A stretch of 64,000 nt of DNA from Xylogone sp. PMI_703 (lineage: Eukaryota > Ascomycota > Leotiomycetes), in the NCBI GenBank assembly GCA_021399445.1, contig JAJTUQ010000004.1, positions 6,510,001 to 6,574,000 on the forward strand, written 5' to 3'. Under the pieces are notes generated by a model. That model was not told the origin of the DNA, searched no databases, and saw only the letters and a list, made by a program, of their open reading frames with translations. Shown here in pieces: positions 32,806 to 44,442 of this stretch (the first letter of the stretch is position 1; every line of letters starts with the position of its first letter). A program made the translations under genes and the position numbers.

Positions 32806-34067
32806 TCAGTGTCTCTTTAGTACACCCTCTACTCCCGCATATGCAGGTTTTCTTGTCCAATTGGCAAAATACAAGTCCGCTTCACCATATCCGGCATAAT
32901 ACTGTGGAATCCATGAATTCTATAAAAGAACACAAGTCAGTTGATAGAAATGATGGTTATCCGGACAATGAAAACTCAAAAGAAGGAAACATACGGTATC
33001 CCAGAAATCCCAAACCGTGATGCCAACGCAGTCTTTTGTCCGAAGACATGCTTCAACTGTATCAGCATATACATCCTTCTGTTGCTGTAATTTTTCAGGG
33101 CTATCAGGAAGCGAGATCCTGACGTCAAGCTCAGTAACAGCAAGTTCAAGTCCAAGATCCGTAAAGTCCTTCATGCACCTAAGCTGCTCATCCAGTCCAG
33201 GAGCTGTGTCCGCTGCGAAGTGGCTCTGGAACCCAATTCCATCGATTTTCAACCCGGCATCCTGAATCATCTTCACCAACTTTAATGCACCATCATGCTT
33301 GGGCCCTTCGAATTCAATATCATACTCGTTATAATATAGTTTTACGTTGGGATCCGCTTTTGCGGCAGCTTCAAATGCTATGATTAAATACTCGGGACCA
33401 ATGGTCTGAAGCCACATATCAGATCGAAGTGTACCATTGTCGTTCAGTGCCTCATTGACAACATCCCACGCATAGCAGCGGCCGCGGTAGTGAGAAACCT
33501 CCGTTTGAATATGATTGATCAAGACTGCTGTCAAGTTCTCTCGGCCCCAGGTGCCATTGACTACTGTAAAGTTACCTATTGGTTAGTAATGACAATAATA
33601 TTATATGTACTCTAGAGATATGTGATACTGACACCAACTGGGCAATTGTTCATGCCATACTAAATTGTGGCAGCGCAGATATTGCCCATTATGCTGAGCC
33701 AGATCCGCAATCTCATCCGCGAGAGTAAAATTCCACTGATGTTCTCCAGGTTGGACAACTTCCCACTATTACAGATAGTCGATAGTGTTAATTTGATTTT
33801 GTACTTGTATATACGTGCGCTTATATTTTGATTTTGAAATGATCCACCTTTACTTACTTTCATACTGTTTCCCGGTACTAATTGTCCAAATTCATGTGGG
33901 TTATTTAGGTGATGTCGGTAAGTTGTATCGTTAAATTCCCAAGGTTCAGTCTCTGTACCAAAGTAGAGCTTCCTATGACGCTTGGCCAGGTCGTTAAGTT
34001 GGCCTGAAGCCACAGATGATAGAACAGTGATGGCGATGTACCAAATACTTGGGATACGACAATGCAT
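32806..34067 (-). CDS. Secreted GH10 endo-beta-1,4-xylanase
   Basis: Four exons: 34067-33858, 33765-33633, 33563-32995 and 32919-32806; 341 aa. Signal peptide of about 22 residues ending S-G-Q. A single GH10 domain: exon 2 opens W-E-V-V-Q-P-G and ends in the substrate-binding H-N-L-V-W-H-E-Q-L-P-S-W; exon 3 holds the acid/base E152 in V-V-N-E-A-L-N-D and nucleophile E259 in V-T-E-L-D-V; exon 4 completes W-D-F-W-D-T then S-W-I-P and R-K-P-A-Y. No CBM. Known role: cleaves xylan backbones outside the cell. The donor of intron 2 (GTCAGT) is less usual; it was chosen because it is the only one that keeps frame and joins W to L-V-N-G-T-W. Confidence 0.93.
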
Positions 34068-34394
34068 GTTGACTAAGATAATATTTAAATATGCGATTAT
34101 CTACTTTAAAGTGGTCTCTTAGAGGGATAATAAGCTGTAGTTGGACATTGACAATTTCTACGAAGTTTTTCTTAAAATAAATAGCCATTGCATGAGGCTA
34201 CTAACTATTGGTACTCAATTTAACCAGGTGATCGACATTGCATGTCATTCACAAGAACCTGTTTGAGACTTTAAGCATAGTATAGATGTAGTTCATGCTG
34301 CCATACTTTTCATAATTTGCCATGAAGATGTCTGCTTGGATCCACCACCTCCTGGTGGGATACGGGTCTCCGTTTGAGTCTGAAAAGAGTATTT

Positions 34395-34429
34395 CCGGGG
34401 CTGAAGACTGCATTTCCGATAGTGCGGGG
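34395..34429. promoter_or_regulatory. Two CreA-consensus hexamers
   Basis: CCGGGG at 34395-34400 and GCGGGG at 34424-34429 both fit SYGGRG, the CreA carbon-catabolite repressor consensus, about 330-360 bp upstream of the xylanase ATG. Confidence 0.45.
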
Positions 34430-34468
34430 TATTTCCGAGAAGGGGCTCTGGAATACTTTCAGACAAAC

Positions 34469-34478
34469 CCCGGCTAAA
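34469..34478 (+). promoter_or_regulatory. XlnR-type site GGCTAAA overlapping a CreA-type site
   Basis: GGCTAAA at 34472-34478 is the full consensus of the xylanolytic activator XlnR. CCCCGG at 34469-34474 fits CreA on the opposite strand and overlaps it by three bases. About 405 bp upstream of the xylanase ATG. Confidence 0.6.
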
Positions 34479-34833
34479 TATACTGTTGACGGAAGGTAAG
34501 TTTGTGGTGAGCCCTCATTATCACTGACTTTCCAAAGGCGTAGGCAGGGAGAAGTTAGAGTTCTGAACTCATCAATTTGTCTTGAAGAGTATCTGTAGCT
34601 GTAGGGGATGACTAATAGATAAATTGGTCAGCTAGTCCCTTTTACGTACTGGAGACTTCTCCAGCTACCATTTGATATATTTTAACCGCAACTAAAGTAA
34701 TCTCTATCGTTATGTAATATAAAATATCAGACATCTGTAGATTAGATTTTAATTAATGGTATTAAAACTTAGTCCAGTTGAGTCCAATATCTAGTTATTG
34801 GTCAGTCTTCCGTTCGCGGCCATACCTACTGCG

Positions 34834-36859
34834 TCACGGATGATTTTGCTTTACGCTACGGATATCTTCAACCTGCACTACTTCCGCCTCAACATCCTCT
34901 AATTTCTTTTCTAGCGCTCGAGTTCTCAGCTGCTCCACTTGATCTTTGCCATCGAAAAGGATTGCCATCTCTTCAATAGTTGAACCCCGAGTTTCTACAA
35001 ATATTGCAATAACAACAAGAAGCTGCGAAAATAAGAATGTCAAAGATGTACCTCCAAAGTTGCAATAAGGGGCACAGCTTACCTCAATAACAAGCCACAC
35101 CTCATACACAATGTAGTATTTCCATCCAAGGTTTTGGATGCCTACAGGATTCACGTACTGGCCGAAAAATAGTGACAGAGACACGCTGAAACTGAAGATA
35201 GTGAGGCCTTTGGCGCGTAGATGATAGGGAAGAATTTCAACAGGGTAGGCAACATTCAGAGATACCCTGATGAAGTTGTCAGCCAAACATGTCATGTGTC
35301 AAATAAAGTTGTTATCTCTTACCAAACCAAATTGTATACAAGTGTGTGCAAAAACATCATTACAATTGCACCAACACCGTATTGCGCCGAATTTGTGTTA
35401 ATATTTACCGCGGTGAAGGCAATCCAGAGTGCAAAAGTTATAACCATGCTCCCGTTGGATGCTAGAAATAATGGCCGTCGTCCAATATAGTCTACCATGA
35501 GTGCCGAAACCATTGCTTCTACCCAGTTGGTGGCCGCGTAGATGCCGTTTATTTTATTCTGAAAGAATGGATCAGTGTATCCCAGGAGATCGAGAATTTT
35601 ACTGTCAAGCGTCAATATTCAAGGCCATTTTAAGCAGGTGGTGCACACTCACTTCAGATAATATCCAATTAGTCCATTTCCACTAAGCTGAGAGAACATT
35701 CCACAGCATATACAAATAAGGACTCTTCGTCGATTACCCGCTGCCAGCCCCAGGACAATTTACAGGTTAGTGGTGTTCCTGCTACTATCTGCTGCCACTT
35801 ACGTGTTGCAATAAGAGCCTTCCAGCCCTGATTCTTGCTCTGCTTTTCTGATTCAATAGAGCTACGAATCTCGGCAAACTCAAAGCGAAGCCATTCGTCA
35901 GTACAGTCTCCATTAGCATGATACTTAGCCATAATATTCAAGGCTTCATCGTATCGCTCCTTTGAAACTAAGAATCTAGGGCTTTCCGGTAGCCACCAGA
36001 TCAAGGTAAGTTGAAGCAAGCTTGGAACAGCCTGCAGCATACTAGGAAGTCGCCAGCTCCAGTCATTTAAGATTCGAAGAGTTCCGTAAGTAGTCCATGC
36101 GGCAATCAAACTTCCAAAATACCTGCTTTTATATTAGGAACCGTTACAGTAAATGATAATCTGTATCTGAGAGACACTGACCAAAAAGTATTAAATATGG
36201 CTGTCACTTTCCCCCTCTGAGACGGATGACACAATTCTGTGATCAGCAACGGAGAAGCTACAATAGTGACCGAGGATCCATGGCCAACTATGAACCAGAT
36301 GTGTTAGTTTTGCCACGTATAGAGACCATGAGTTCTATCCTACTGAAAAATCGCCCCGCAATGAACATCCCTATATTCTGAGCTCCGGTCTGCAAAGCAA
36401 CACCAAGAGCAACAAAACATGATCCGAATAGTATGGTTCGCTTTCTTCCGATTGCGTCAGCTAGATATGGCGCATAAGGCAAGCTGCAAATGCTTCCAAC
36501 TGATTGAATAGCGTTCAAGAGACCCAGCGTAGCCCCTTCCGGATTATTGAAATCTATATAATTTCAAACTGTTAGACTTTCTATACTTGTTATGGAAGCA
36601 TCTGGTCCACGCCATACAGTTTCTCCAGTAAACCAGGGTTTGCAGTCCGTTCATCATGGATCTGGAATTGTGAGTGACATCGTCTGAGCAAATCAGCTGG
36701 CATCTAACTATACCCATCATATCCATTTGTAGCAGAACTTAGAATAGCTACTAAAATAAGAAGATACAACCTCCGCAGGCCAGCATCCTGCCACCACCAT
36801 TTGCCTGGTTGACTCCTGGTTGGTGGCTGAGGCGCAGCACTTTCTAATACGGAGGACAT
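34834..36859 (-). CDS. MFS sugar transporter (hexose/lactose-permease-like), nine exons
   Basis: Exons in transcript order: 36859-36714, 36661-36618, 36553-36344, 36287-36182, 36122-35803, 35740-35653, 35601-35323, 35266-35083, 35022-34834; 521 aa, all junctions in frame. Sugar-porter marks: N-G-Y-D-G-S in TM1, D-A-I-G-R-K-R in the first half, I-A-G-R-F-F, W-L-P-E-S-P-R-F-L after TM6, T-P-G-N-R-R-R opening the second half, D-Y-I-G-R-R-P and V-E-T-R-G at the end. The Y-P-V-E-I-L-P segment before TM11 is typical of lactose/hexose permease-like fungal members. Known role: plasma-membrane sugar import; some relatives sit in metabolite clusters. It is divergent from the first PhyH gene, so it could serve either xylan sugars or the neighbouring cluster. 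Confidence 0.9.
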
Positions 36860-37325
36860 AATTTGATATTATGTATAGAATATGCTAAAAGCTAAAGTCC
36901 TTTTCTAATTAAGTTGAAGTTCAGGACAGGAATTGATTCAGAGCTGTTGCTTCAAAACGCATCTGGTTCAGGACAATTTCTGCAAGTTATTTCTTCCTAA
37001 TTTAAGCTTCCACAAAGACTTGACTATTTCGGAAAAAGATGCCTTGGAACAAAGAAGGCGTATTGGTTAGGGTAGACTAATTTAGGGATTAGAGGGGGTG
37101 GCTGTTCTACTCCGCAGTTTGGCTTCTACTGCCGGAATTACTAGTTTGAGTAAGCTTGAGATCATATCAAGGAGGGGGGCTAGATATGTCATACTACATT
37201 TACTAATCTACATCAACATAGAATATTTATATCAATATTTCAAGAATATATACTTCTTAATCCATGTCTAATTGTGCATTTTTACGACATAATAATTGTC
37301 TTTTCACATATTAAATAGAAAAAAA
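36860..37325. promoter_or_regulatory. Divergent promoter between MFS transporter and first PhyH gene
   Basis: 466 bp between two ATG codons pointing outward. It holds CCG and CGG half-sites near 37112 and 37133. Confidence 0.5.
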
Positions 37326-38562
37326 ATGACAACATTCGTTGAAACTAAACCCTCTTGGAGTAAATCTTTGGCAAACGTTGGCTCTGTGCAGCCACCACCG
37401 GAATCAAAGCAGAATGCAGCATTTACACGAGACCGATATGAGCCTGTCAAACTCTCAGTTACCGGTTCGTTCCTCAATAATCGCTAACCCGAACACGAAA
37501 ACTAACAGGAGATGAAATAGATTATTGTACCATTGGAAAGAAAGGATTTCTCAAAATTGAAGGGCTAATCCCAGAATCTGATGTCCGAGAAATGTCAGAA
37601 CACATGGATAACGTACTCCTTGGTCGAGACACTGCCCCTGGATTTCCTACTATCGATCCTTCGATGAGTGAAGAGGAGCGCCTTGCTGCATTTAGTCGGA
37701 TTCACAATGCCCATAGGGTCCACCCTCTGCATGAACGATTTTTATTGCACCCTCGTATTCTAGATGTCCTAGAACAACTTACAGGACCAGATGTACTTGC
37801 ATTGCAGAGCTTGGCCTTCTTCAAACAGCCTGGTCAACCTGGTCAGGGGTAAGTCAGTCTGGCTCGCGGAGTACAATAGATGTTTAAGCCCCACAATGGG
37901 CTCTTCCTGAGGGGCTAATTTATGAAATCAGTTATCACCAGGACTCATACTACATCCCGACGCTCCCAAATACATTAATAGCCGCCTGGGTAGCAATTTC
38001 AGAGGCTACAGAAGACAATGGTTGTCTCCGCCTCAGAGTTGGTTCTCAATGGGAACCAATTTATCCGCAAGTTGACAACGAGTACACGCACCAATCAAGA
38101 GGTCTAGATGGTATTTTCGATAATTCAACGGCATCAATTGAGGATGTAAAGACCAACCAACTAGGATCTGTCGCAGACCGATATGAAGAAGTGAGCTGTC
38201 CAGCCAAGCCTGGGGATGTAATATTCTTCCATGGAAATATATTGCATCGGTCATTCGAGAATAAAGGTATATCGCCACGCCGGGCATTTGTTGGACACTA
38301 CTGTGATGCGAGGAGTTTTGTGCCCTGGCTTTTTGGAGAGGAATGGGATGGGATGGACAATGGCAAACCAGCGAACAAGTATCATATCCTGGCTCGAGGG
38401 GATACCCATCTAGCCTCCACAACGTCCAGGTTCGGCACTCCTTGTGCTACTCTCGAGGGAAGAAAGCCGAGGATGTCAGGATCGCATGTTGCAATGCCAA
38501 TGGGATCGCAAAATGGGATGACGATACAGATGGTTGATGTTACGCAGCGAGATGATGATTAG
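37326..38562 (+). CDS. PhyH-type Fe(II)/2-oxoglutarate dioxygenase 1
   Basis: Three exons, 37326-37464, 37509-37848 and 37932-38562; 369 aa. Core double-stranded beta-helix with the iron triad: H162-x-D164 in Y-H-Q-D-S-Y and H265 in N-I-L-H-R-S, with an Arg 11 residues on (S-P-R-R-A-F) as the likely 2-oxoglutarate anchor. F-L-K-I-E-G-L-I-P opens the fold. The H-x-D lies just after the exon 2/3 junction. Family known: hydroxylation, desaturation or ring rearrangement in primary and secondary metabolism. The substrate cannot be read from sequence; its place among two more PhyH genes and terpene cyclases suggests a tailoring oxygenase. Confidence 0.88.
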
Positions 38563-38704
38563 AGCATGTACACAGCATGGAGTAAATGCCATAAATATTC
38601 ACAGAGTTATGCATATTTACTCAGTTCTTTTTGAGTATCTACATTACCTTTACTATAGAAAAAACTGTACCTATGTCTAATGCCGGACTATTTTCCACAG
38701 CGCA
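38563..38704. terminator. Shared 3' region of two convergent PhyH genes
   Basis: 142 bp between two convergent stop codons; AT-rich, must hold both 3' ends. Confidence 0.4.
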
Positions 38705-39984
38705 TCATGACGGGTAATCCCCATCAATCAAGGGAGTGGCTGTAAGTTTATTAGGTGACACCCCTGCCTCCACTAATCTTTGAATTTCAAGCTTTTTGAT
38801 ATTTGCTTGGACCTATGTGAAAGAAGTTATATTCAATAGTCAATCGATGAAAAAAAATCAAACTTTGTAAATTTGTTGGTTGATGAGATTTCCATAGCAC
38901 ATACCTGAACACGGGTTGGCACAATGCGTTCCCTGGGACCAGTAATCTTCCACTCAGGTAAACCTTCAGGTCGTCCCAATTCCCGAAGTGTCTTTTGCTC
39001 AACAAGGCTATATTCAACCGGGTCTACCCGGCTATAATTGAATGGTTTCTTTAACATGACCGGTGGGTTCGTGATGATACGTGGTCGACGTAGTAAGTTC
39101 TTTGACGCGGAATGGAGCATGAAAGGATGCAAGAGGAACACATCCCCTTTCTTCCCAGTGATCTCATGGAAGCTTTCATCCCTAGTAAGGTTTCGGTCCT
39201 GCGCCCATTCGTTCCAGAAAACTCGTTTGAAAGGATCTCGTGCGGCTTCAGCGTCTCTAAGGGCTAGAAACGGTGTCAACCCTTCGGGGTGGTCGTACTG
39301 GAGGTATTGTCAGCATACGTAGAGAGTAGTCTCTGTATTACGTCTCAACCATTAGGAGATGAAGAAGTATAAGTATATCAAAATCGAGTATATCATTTTA
39401 GATCCAATAGCATCGGGCTGCATTGCCTAACCAAGATGACTTACCAGTCTTTGAGCGACTAAGCGAATCCCATCAGTGCATACGACCGTACCACCACCGT
39501 TGGGTTCTATGTCAGTGAAGAGAGGAATAATGAGGAGGGCTTGCTCGGGACTATCAAGGAAATGGAAAAACCAGTCTCCGTCCGCATGCCAGTTATCTAG
39601 TGCTCGAAAATCAACCTTATAGTCACTCTCATAGTCTACATTATTGGCATCTCCTAGATTAACAATAAACCCGTCTTTCCAATTCACACACCAGTCGTCA
39701 ATCTTATCCTCTCCTCCAAGTAGTTCACACACGGCATCCCATGCCTTCGGAGCAAACTCCTTCGCCGAGATCGTCACATGGCCCGGCATGTTTAATCTAT
39801 TGACTGGCCAGGTGGATTTGTCTTCTGGAGAAGCACCTAATCTTGTCCATATAGTTGAGGTAAAGTCGTCGGCGGCTTCTCTGCTAAAACAGTTGGGAAC
39901 TTTGACGTAGCCATGCTCTAGCCAGAATTGCTTCTGTTCTTCAGAGAGGTGATATACCCTGGCTTCAGAGTTCTCTACCGTCAT
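38705..39984 (-). CDS. PhyH-type Fe(II)/2-oxoglutarate dioxygenase 2
   Basis: Three exons: 39984-39445, 39297-38905 and 38812-38705; 346 aa. Iron ligands H133-x-D135 (W-H-A-D-G-D-W-F) and H242 (F-M-L-H-S-A-S), with R-R-P-R-I downstream as candidate oxoglutarate anchor. N-terminal F-W-L-E-H-G-Y-V-K-V is the usual PhyH opening. It converges with dioxygenase 1 (about 140 bp between stops) but is only distantly like it, so the two are not a recent duplication. The ATG at 39984 was chosen over one 19 codons upstream because homologous sequence starts there. Confidence 0.88.
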
Positions 39985-40815
39985 CTTGATTGATTTATTA
40001 TTTAGAAGAGAAGGAATGGATCGATAGTCCGGAGACAACAAAAATACCAGTATTTATCTTTCAAAGCAGAATTAGGTCTTTCAACTAGCAAGCCAATGCT
40101 ATCCGTATAGTTTACAAAGGTTACAGTTTCCTGCCTACTACTAGAGAAGTGGCATACGCTTGAATTTACTTTAAGACAAATAATTAATGTCAAAGCAAAG
40201 GCGGGGGACGCTTAGAGCCGGCCACTGGAGCTGTGATGCTTCCCAGCTTTCAAGCGGTAATTCCGAGTACAACTCCGAAAATGGTACTACACAAGTCATC
40301 GTCTAAATACTATTTTCCCCAATAACTCCACGAGCCAGAACTTTGATGTACATAGCCTATCTCTAATACCGGATAAATTGAAGTTTACACTACACAAATT
40401 GATTTTGAAAGTGGCACTACGTAAACTCCATCTAAACGACAGACACAGTGGATGACGTGTATAGCCTTCACTCAACTTAGAGCGCATGACTATACGCACA
40501 GGAGGTGGAAATATTATTGTAAAAGTTTAGCGTGAGATATACTGAAGCAGATACTGAAGCAGATATCAAACTTGCATGCTTATGGCACCCCAGACCGTCT
40601 TAAGTTGCATGCTTATGGCACTCCAGGCGGTCTTAAGTCATCTTTGGACTTTTATTCCTGAATCTAGAAAATAAATCCGTAGGATCATTTCACGGCATTT
40701 ATCCATAACGTTCTGCTAGGTTCATCTACTATTTCTATTTGCATACGAAAAGATGATTAAAAGTCGTATTTTTAACCGTACACGACTTATGAAGACGGAG
40801 AAAGTTTTCCCATGA
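39985..40815. other. Promoter of PhyH gene 2 and 3' end of PhyH gene 3
   Basis: 831 bp without a gene. It holds CGG-N5-CCG at 40255-40265, about 270 bp upstream of PhyH gene 2, and the direct repeats at 40539-40637. Confidence 0.45.
40539..40637. repeat. Two adjacent tandem duplications (12 bp and 33 bp)
   Basis: ATACTGAAGCAG is repeated exactly at 40539-40550 and 40551-40562. A 33-bp unit beginning TTGCATGCTTATGGCA is repeated at 40572-40604 and 40605-40637 with about four substitutions. Intergenic. Confidence 0.85.
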
Positions 40816-41852
40816 TCAGAGACCATCGTTGGGCTGTGAAGAAATTCAATCAGCAAAATATCGAGACGAAATAGCATATATGAAATACTTACCGTCCAGA
40901 TCTTTTCCCAACGCGTGTCGTGAGGCGTTCCGGTCTCAAAATACCTGAGGTCCGTTGCCAGCCTGATATGGCCATCTGGATCCTCATTGAGAGCAGCGCA
41001 GTGAATCATGTACGGGTTATGTATCACAACATCTCCAGCCTCATAATCTGCTGCTAGCCATCGTCGATTCCAAAGTCTAGAAAACTTGCTTGCGTCTTTT
41101 TCGAGATAGCCGGTATCCATCATTGTTCGATTGAACGCAGATATTTTCTCCTCCTCGCTCAAATCTTTAGCAGCGGCATTGAACTCAACTTCAAGTTGCT
41201 GGCCTAGAGGGACAGAATTCTCCAGATACAACAAACCTCCTCCTTCCATTGGGCAATCTCCAATAGGCACCCAGGCAGTGAGAGATGTTGGAGGTCCAGC
41301 ACGAAGGAATATCTGGTCGTAATGTACCTGCGTAATCTCTCCTCCAGGAATGTTAGGGCGTAACAGAGAACGCTCAAGGACGGTAGCACTTTTCCAGCCG
41401 GAAAACCTCTCAATAAATACTTTCATCTCCGGATGTTCGCAGAACTTGCGGTACCATGGGGCTGAATGTGCATCTACCATCTTTTGAGTATATTTGGTAT
41501 CTTGAATTAGGCCGAATTTGCGTCGCAGCTTTCCTGGAGCTATCCACATTCTCCAATCCCCACCACAATATATGCCATCACGAGGAGAGGTACCTTCTTT
41601 TAACAAGCCCGTATCAGATAAGTAGTCGAAGTACGCTTCTCGGCATTTCCAAACATCTTCAGCGGGGAGGAGATTCTTCACCCATATGTAGCCGTTCTTG
41701 TCATAGAATTCACGCAGCTTTTCGACCGGTGTATCCTTAGAGAAAGGCTGCAAAAGTCCAATGGCTTCAGTTATAGGGCCCCCAGTAGATTTCAATTCAA
41801 TCGCAGCGACTCTGGAAGGAGCCGTAATAGATTGTTCAACTAGAAGAGTCAT
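40816..41852 (-). CDS. PhyH-type Fe(II)/2-oxoglutarate dioxygenase 3
   Basis: Two exons: 41852-40893 and a tiny last exon 40833-40816 coding P-N-D-G-L then stop; 325 aa. Ligands H177-x-D179 (V-H-Y-D-Q) and H284 (M-I-H-C-A-A-L), with H-I-R-L-A-T-D-L-R-Y-F downstream, where an Arg likely holds 2-oxoglutarate. The longer spacing and the G-D-V-V-I-H-N-P motif put it in another PhyH branch than dioxygenases 1 and 2. The start at 41852 was taken because upstream in-frame Met codons lie outside the conserved region. It is divergent from the Zn2Cys6 regulator gene, 268 bp away. Confidence 0.88.
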
Positions 41853-42120
41853 GGTAATGAACAAAGGAGAAAGTCTATCGATAACACTAATATATTTGTG
41901 CAATATCATACTGACTTCTTTCCTATTATCCAAGCACGTATGGTTAAATAAGGCCTCCTTCACGTGATCACCAAGAATCTGCGGAAACTCACTCTCCGAG
42001 ACAGTGTTCTCAATCAGCCCCGCTACTTTTAGTATTTCCGAGCGTCCGGAAATGAAGAATCGTATTCAACAGACATTATTAATCGACCTTGCTCTCACGC
42101 TGTGCAGCTTGCAAGAATAG
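41853..42120. promoter_or_regulatory. Divergent promoter of PhyH gene 3 and Zn2Cys6 regulator 1, with CGG-type inverted repeats
   Basis: A perfect inverted repeat ATTTCCG-N6-CGGAAAT lies at 42034-42053 and a CGG-N11-CCG pair at 41982-41998. Both have the form bound by Zn2Cys6 dimers. A regulator gene starts on one side and its likely target on the other, so autoregulation is plausible. Confidence 0.5.
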
Positions 42121-44442
42121 ATGGAGCGTGAGTCGGAATTAGGCGTCGGAGTGAATGGGGCTGGCGAAGCTTTTAAGAGGAAGCACAGCAAAATCCGACA
42201 TAATACCCAGGTTCAGAGTTGGGGCAGTGGCCGTAAGAATATCAGCCGCGCGTGTGACCTTTGCAAGACGTCTGTGGAACAAGCTCTTCTGCTATTGAAG
42301 GTACTATTACTAATAAAGCGGTAGAAAGAAGATACGTTGCTCCGGAAGTCAGCCTTGTGCTCGATGTCTTCAACATCGCCTTACTTGCGAGTACAACCTT
42401 CCGCACCTTAGAGGTAGACATACGGAACCACTTTCACATCCCCGTAACCCACCAACCATTATCACTGGGGTCGATGATAATTACCACTTAGTCGAAAAAG
42501 ATTCCCCATTCTTAACAAATTCTACAGTGCCTGTTGAGATATCTTCCAGGCATTCACCTTCCAGAGGTGTCATCAACAATGACAGTCAGTATCTTGGCCC
42601 AACCGCTGGCGAGACTTTCATCAGCCGTGCGTGGAGGCGTATCCGCCATGATCATCTCATGACCCGAACCTCATCAAATAGTACTAACCTGCTGTCTCCT
42701 GTGATTAATTCCAACGAGCCAAGTGATGAAACATTTACACCAACTCCTATTGTGACACCAGAAATTACTCGACAAAAGGCGCTGGAGCTGATCCAGTTCT
42801 ACTTCGACATAGCTGTCGTCTCTTATCGGTTTCTTAATCGCAAGTTAACTACGGGGTGGATTGACAACGACCTGGAGGCACGATGCTCTACGGCGTTGGA
42901 CTGTCACTGGCAAAACCTTGGTCCCTATAAGTCATCTATTTTGTTTATGATGTTCGCCACGTCCCTCCACTATCAGGAAGTATCCGGACAAGCTGGTGAA
43001 ACCACGGGAGGGCGAATGAGCAAGGTCTTCTTCGCCGCTGGTAAGCAATCACTAAAACGACAAAGGGATCATCATAGGCTGGAGACAATCCAGGCTCGAC
43101 TTGCATATAGCATTTATCTATTGGCAAACTCAAAGCTTGAAGCGAGTTGGTATGTCCTCGGACGAACAGTGCAAATCTTGACAGCTCTGGGCATGCATCG
43201 AGCTGGGTATGAGCACCCATCGTCATGTAGCACTGAGGTTCAGCTAGGCCGGCGCTGCTTTTGGACGGCGTTTGTTTTGGATAGATATGTGAGCATTATC
43301 TTAGGCCGTCCACGACTTATCTTTGATGACCTCTTTGACCAGCCTTTCCCGGAACGTACCGATGATGATAAGCCCGAGCTCATAGTCAACGAGTGGGCCG
43401 CGTCGTCCAAGTTCGGGTTGAATAGCCTAAAGGCTAGTATGACTGATTGTTCCATGGATGCACCATACTTTATGTACAAGTATGTATGTATTGTGGTCAA
43501 AAGACGGAATACAAAGCTGACTTGATGGTGATTGGTTCGAACCACAGGCTTGCACAGATCATGGGCGAGATTTCTTTCGGTATCTATCCGTTAAAGGGGG
43601 TTGCCAAAGACGCCCAGTCCGAAAACGCGAAGAGGCTGACTACAAAGATAATGGAATTGTGGGAGGAGCTTCCACTATCACTGGGAGCTATTCACCCAGA
43701 TAGCCTATCCACTGGCCTTCGACTACGGACCATTGAACTGCGTATTTCGAGCAATCATGCCATAGTCCTTGCTAATCGACCCTTCCTTCTAGGAAGATCT
43801 GATGCAGAGCGGCTAGGGTCTGGGCAAATTTCCAACATATATAACGACAATACTCAACGAAGTGTGTATGCTGCTCGCACTGTTGTGGACCTGTGGGGCA
43901 TGGTTGCCGAAGAGACATCGGTATTTGGTACCTATTGGGTGATGCACCACGCGGTTTTTTCAGCAGTATCGGTCATATATCTGTATATAATACTCAACTC
44001 ACGGTGGGGCTATGAGTTAGGACAGAGGATATCAGTGAGTGATGAAGATTTCTTTCTTTTAGCTCAGCGAGGCCAGCAACAATTGGCAAATGCGGCAGCC
44101 GCAAACCGTATGTGCATCAGGTACTGTTCAATTCTAGAAGAATTACGAGAAGAGGCTACAAAACGGATAGCTACGTCAACAGAAATTGCCCCTTTACATC
44201 TGGTAAGGGAACATGCAGCCATGGAGGAACCTTCACGTGATGATGCAGGCCCAAGACCGGAGTTAGAGATCATGGATATCGTCCCGGAAGAGCAAATGAG
44301 GCCCACCGTATTATCAGCCGAAGGAACTGAAGAGTTTATTGGTGATTGGTACATGTTTGATTCCTTAGTAGGTGCTTTTCCTACATATAAGCCTATCGGC
44401 ATATCAATACTGAATATTTTCTTAGATATCATTCAATCCTGA
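42121..44442 (+). CDS. Zn2Cys6 fungal transcription factor 1
   Basis: Three exons: 42121-42269, 42325-43479 and 43548-44442; 732 aa. The DNA-binding domain is seen only after removing a 55-nt intron (branch-like CTAAT near 42311): exon 1 ends R-A-C-D-L-C-K and exon 2 begins K-K-I-R-C-S-G-S-Q-P-C-A-R-C, then L-T-C-E-Y, giving C-x2-C-x6-C-x5-C-x2-C-x6-C. A middle homology region (Fungal_trans, about 190-440) follows, with L-A-Y-S-I-Y-L-L-A-N and R-R-C-F-W-T-A-F-V-L-D-R-Y and the G-R-P element. Exon 3 is the helical C-terminal part. Known role: nuclear regulator binding CGG triplets. Its divergent neighbour is PhyH gene 3, suggesting a local target. Confidence 0.92.

Larger units (their letters stand above)
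34068..34833. promoter_or_regulatory. Xylanase promoter region
   Basis: 766 bp between the xylanase ATG and the stop of the next transporter. It carries an XlnR-type site and CreA-type hexamers (listed separately) and three copies of ATTTCCG at 34391, 34412 and 34431. Confidence 0.55.

Noticed and set aside
42088..42120. Apparent second zinc-cluster-like cysteine run just upstream of regulator 1
   Set aside because: Needs a frameshift and lies before the ATG; the true cluster is explained by exons 1 and 2.
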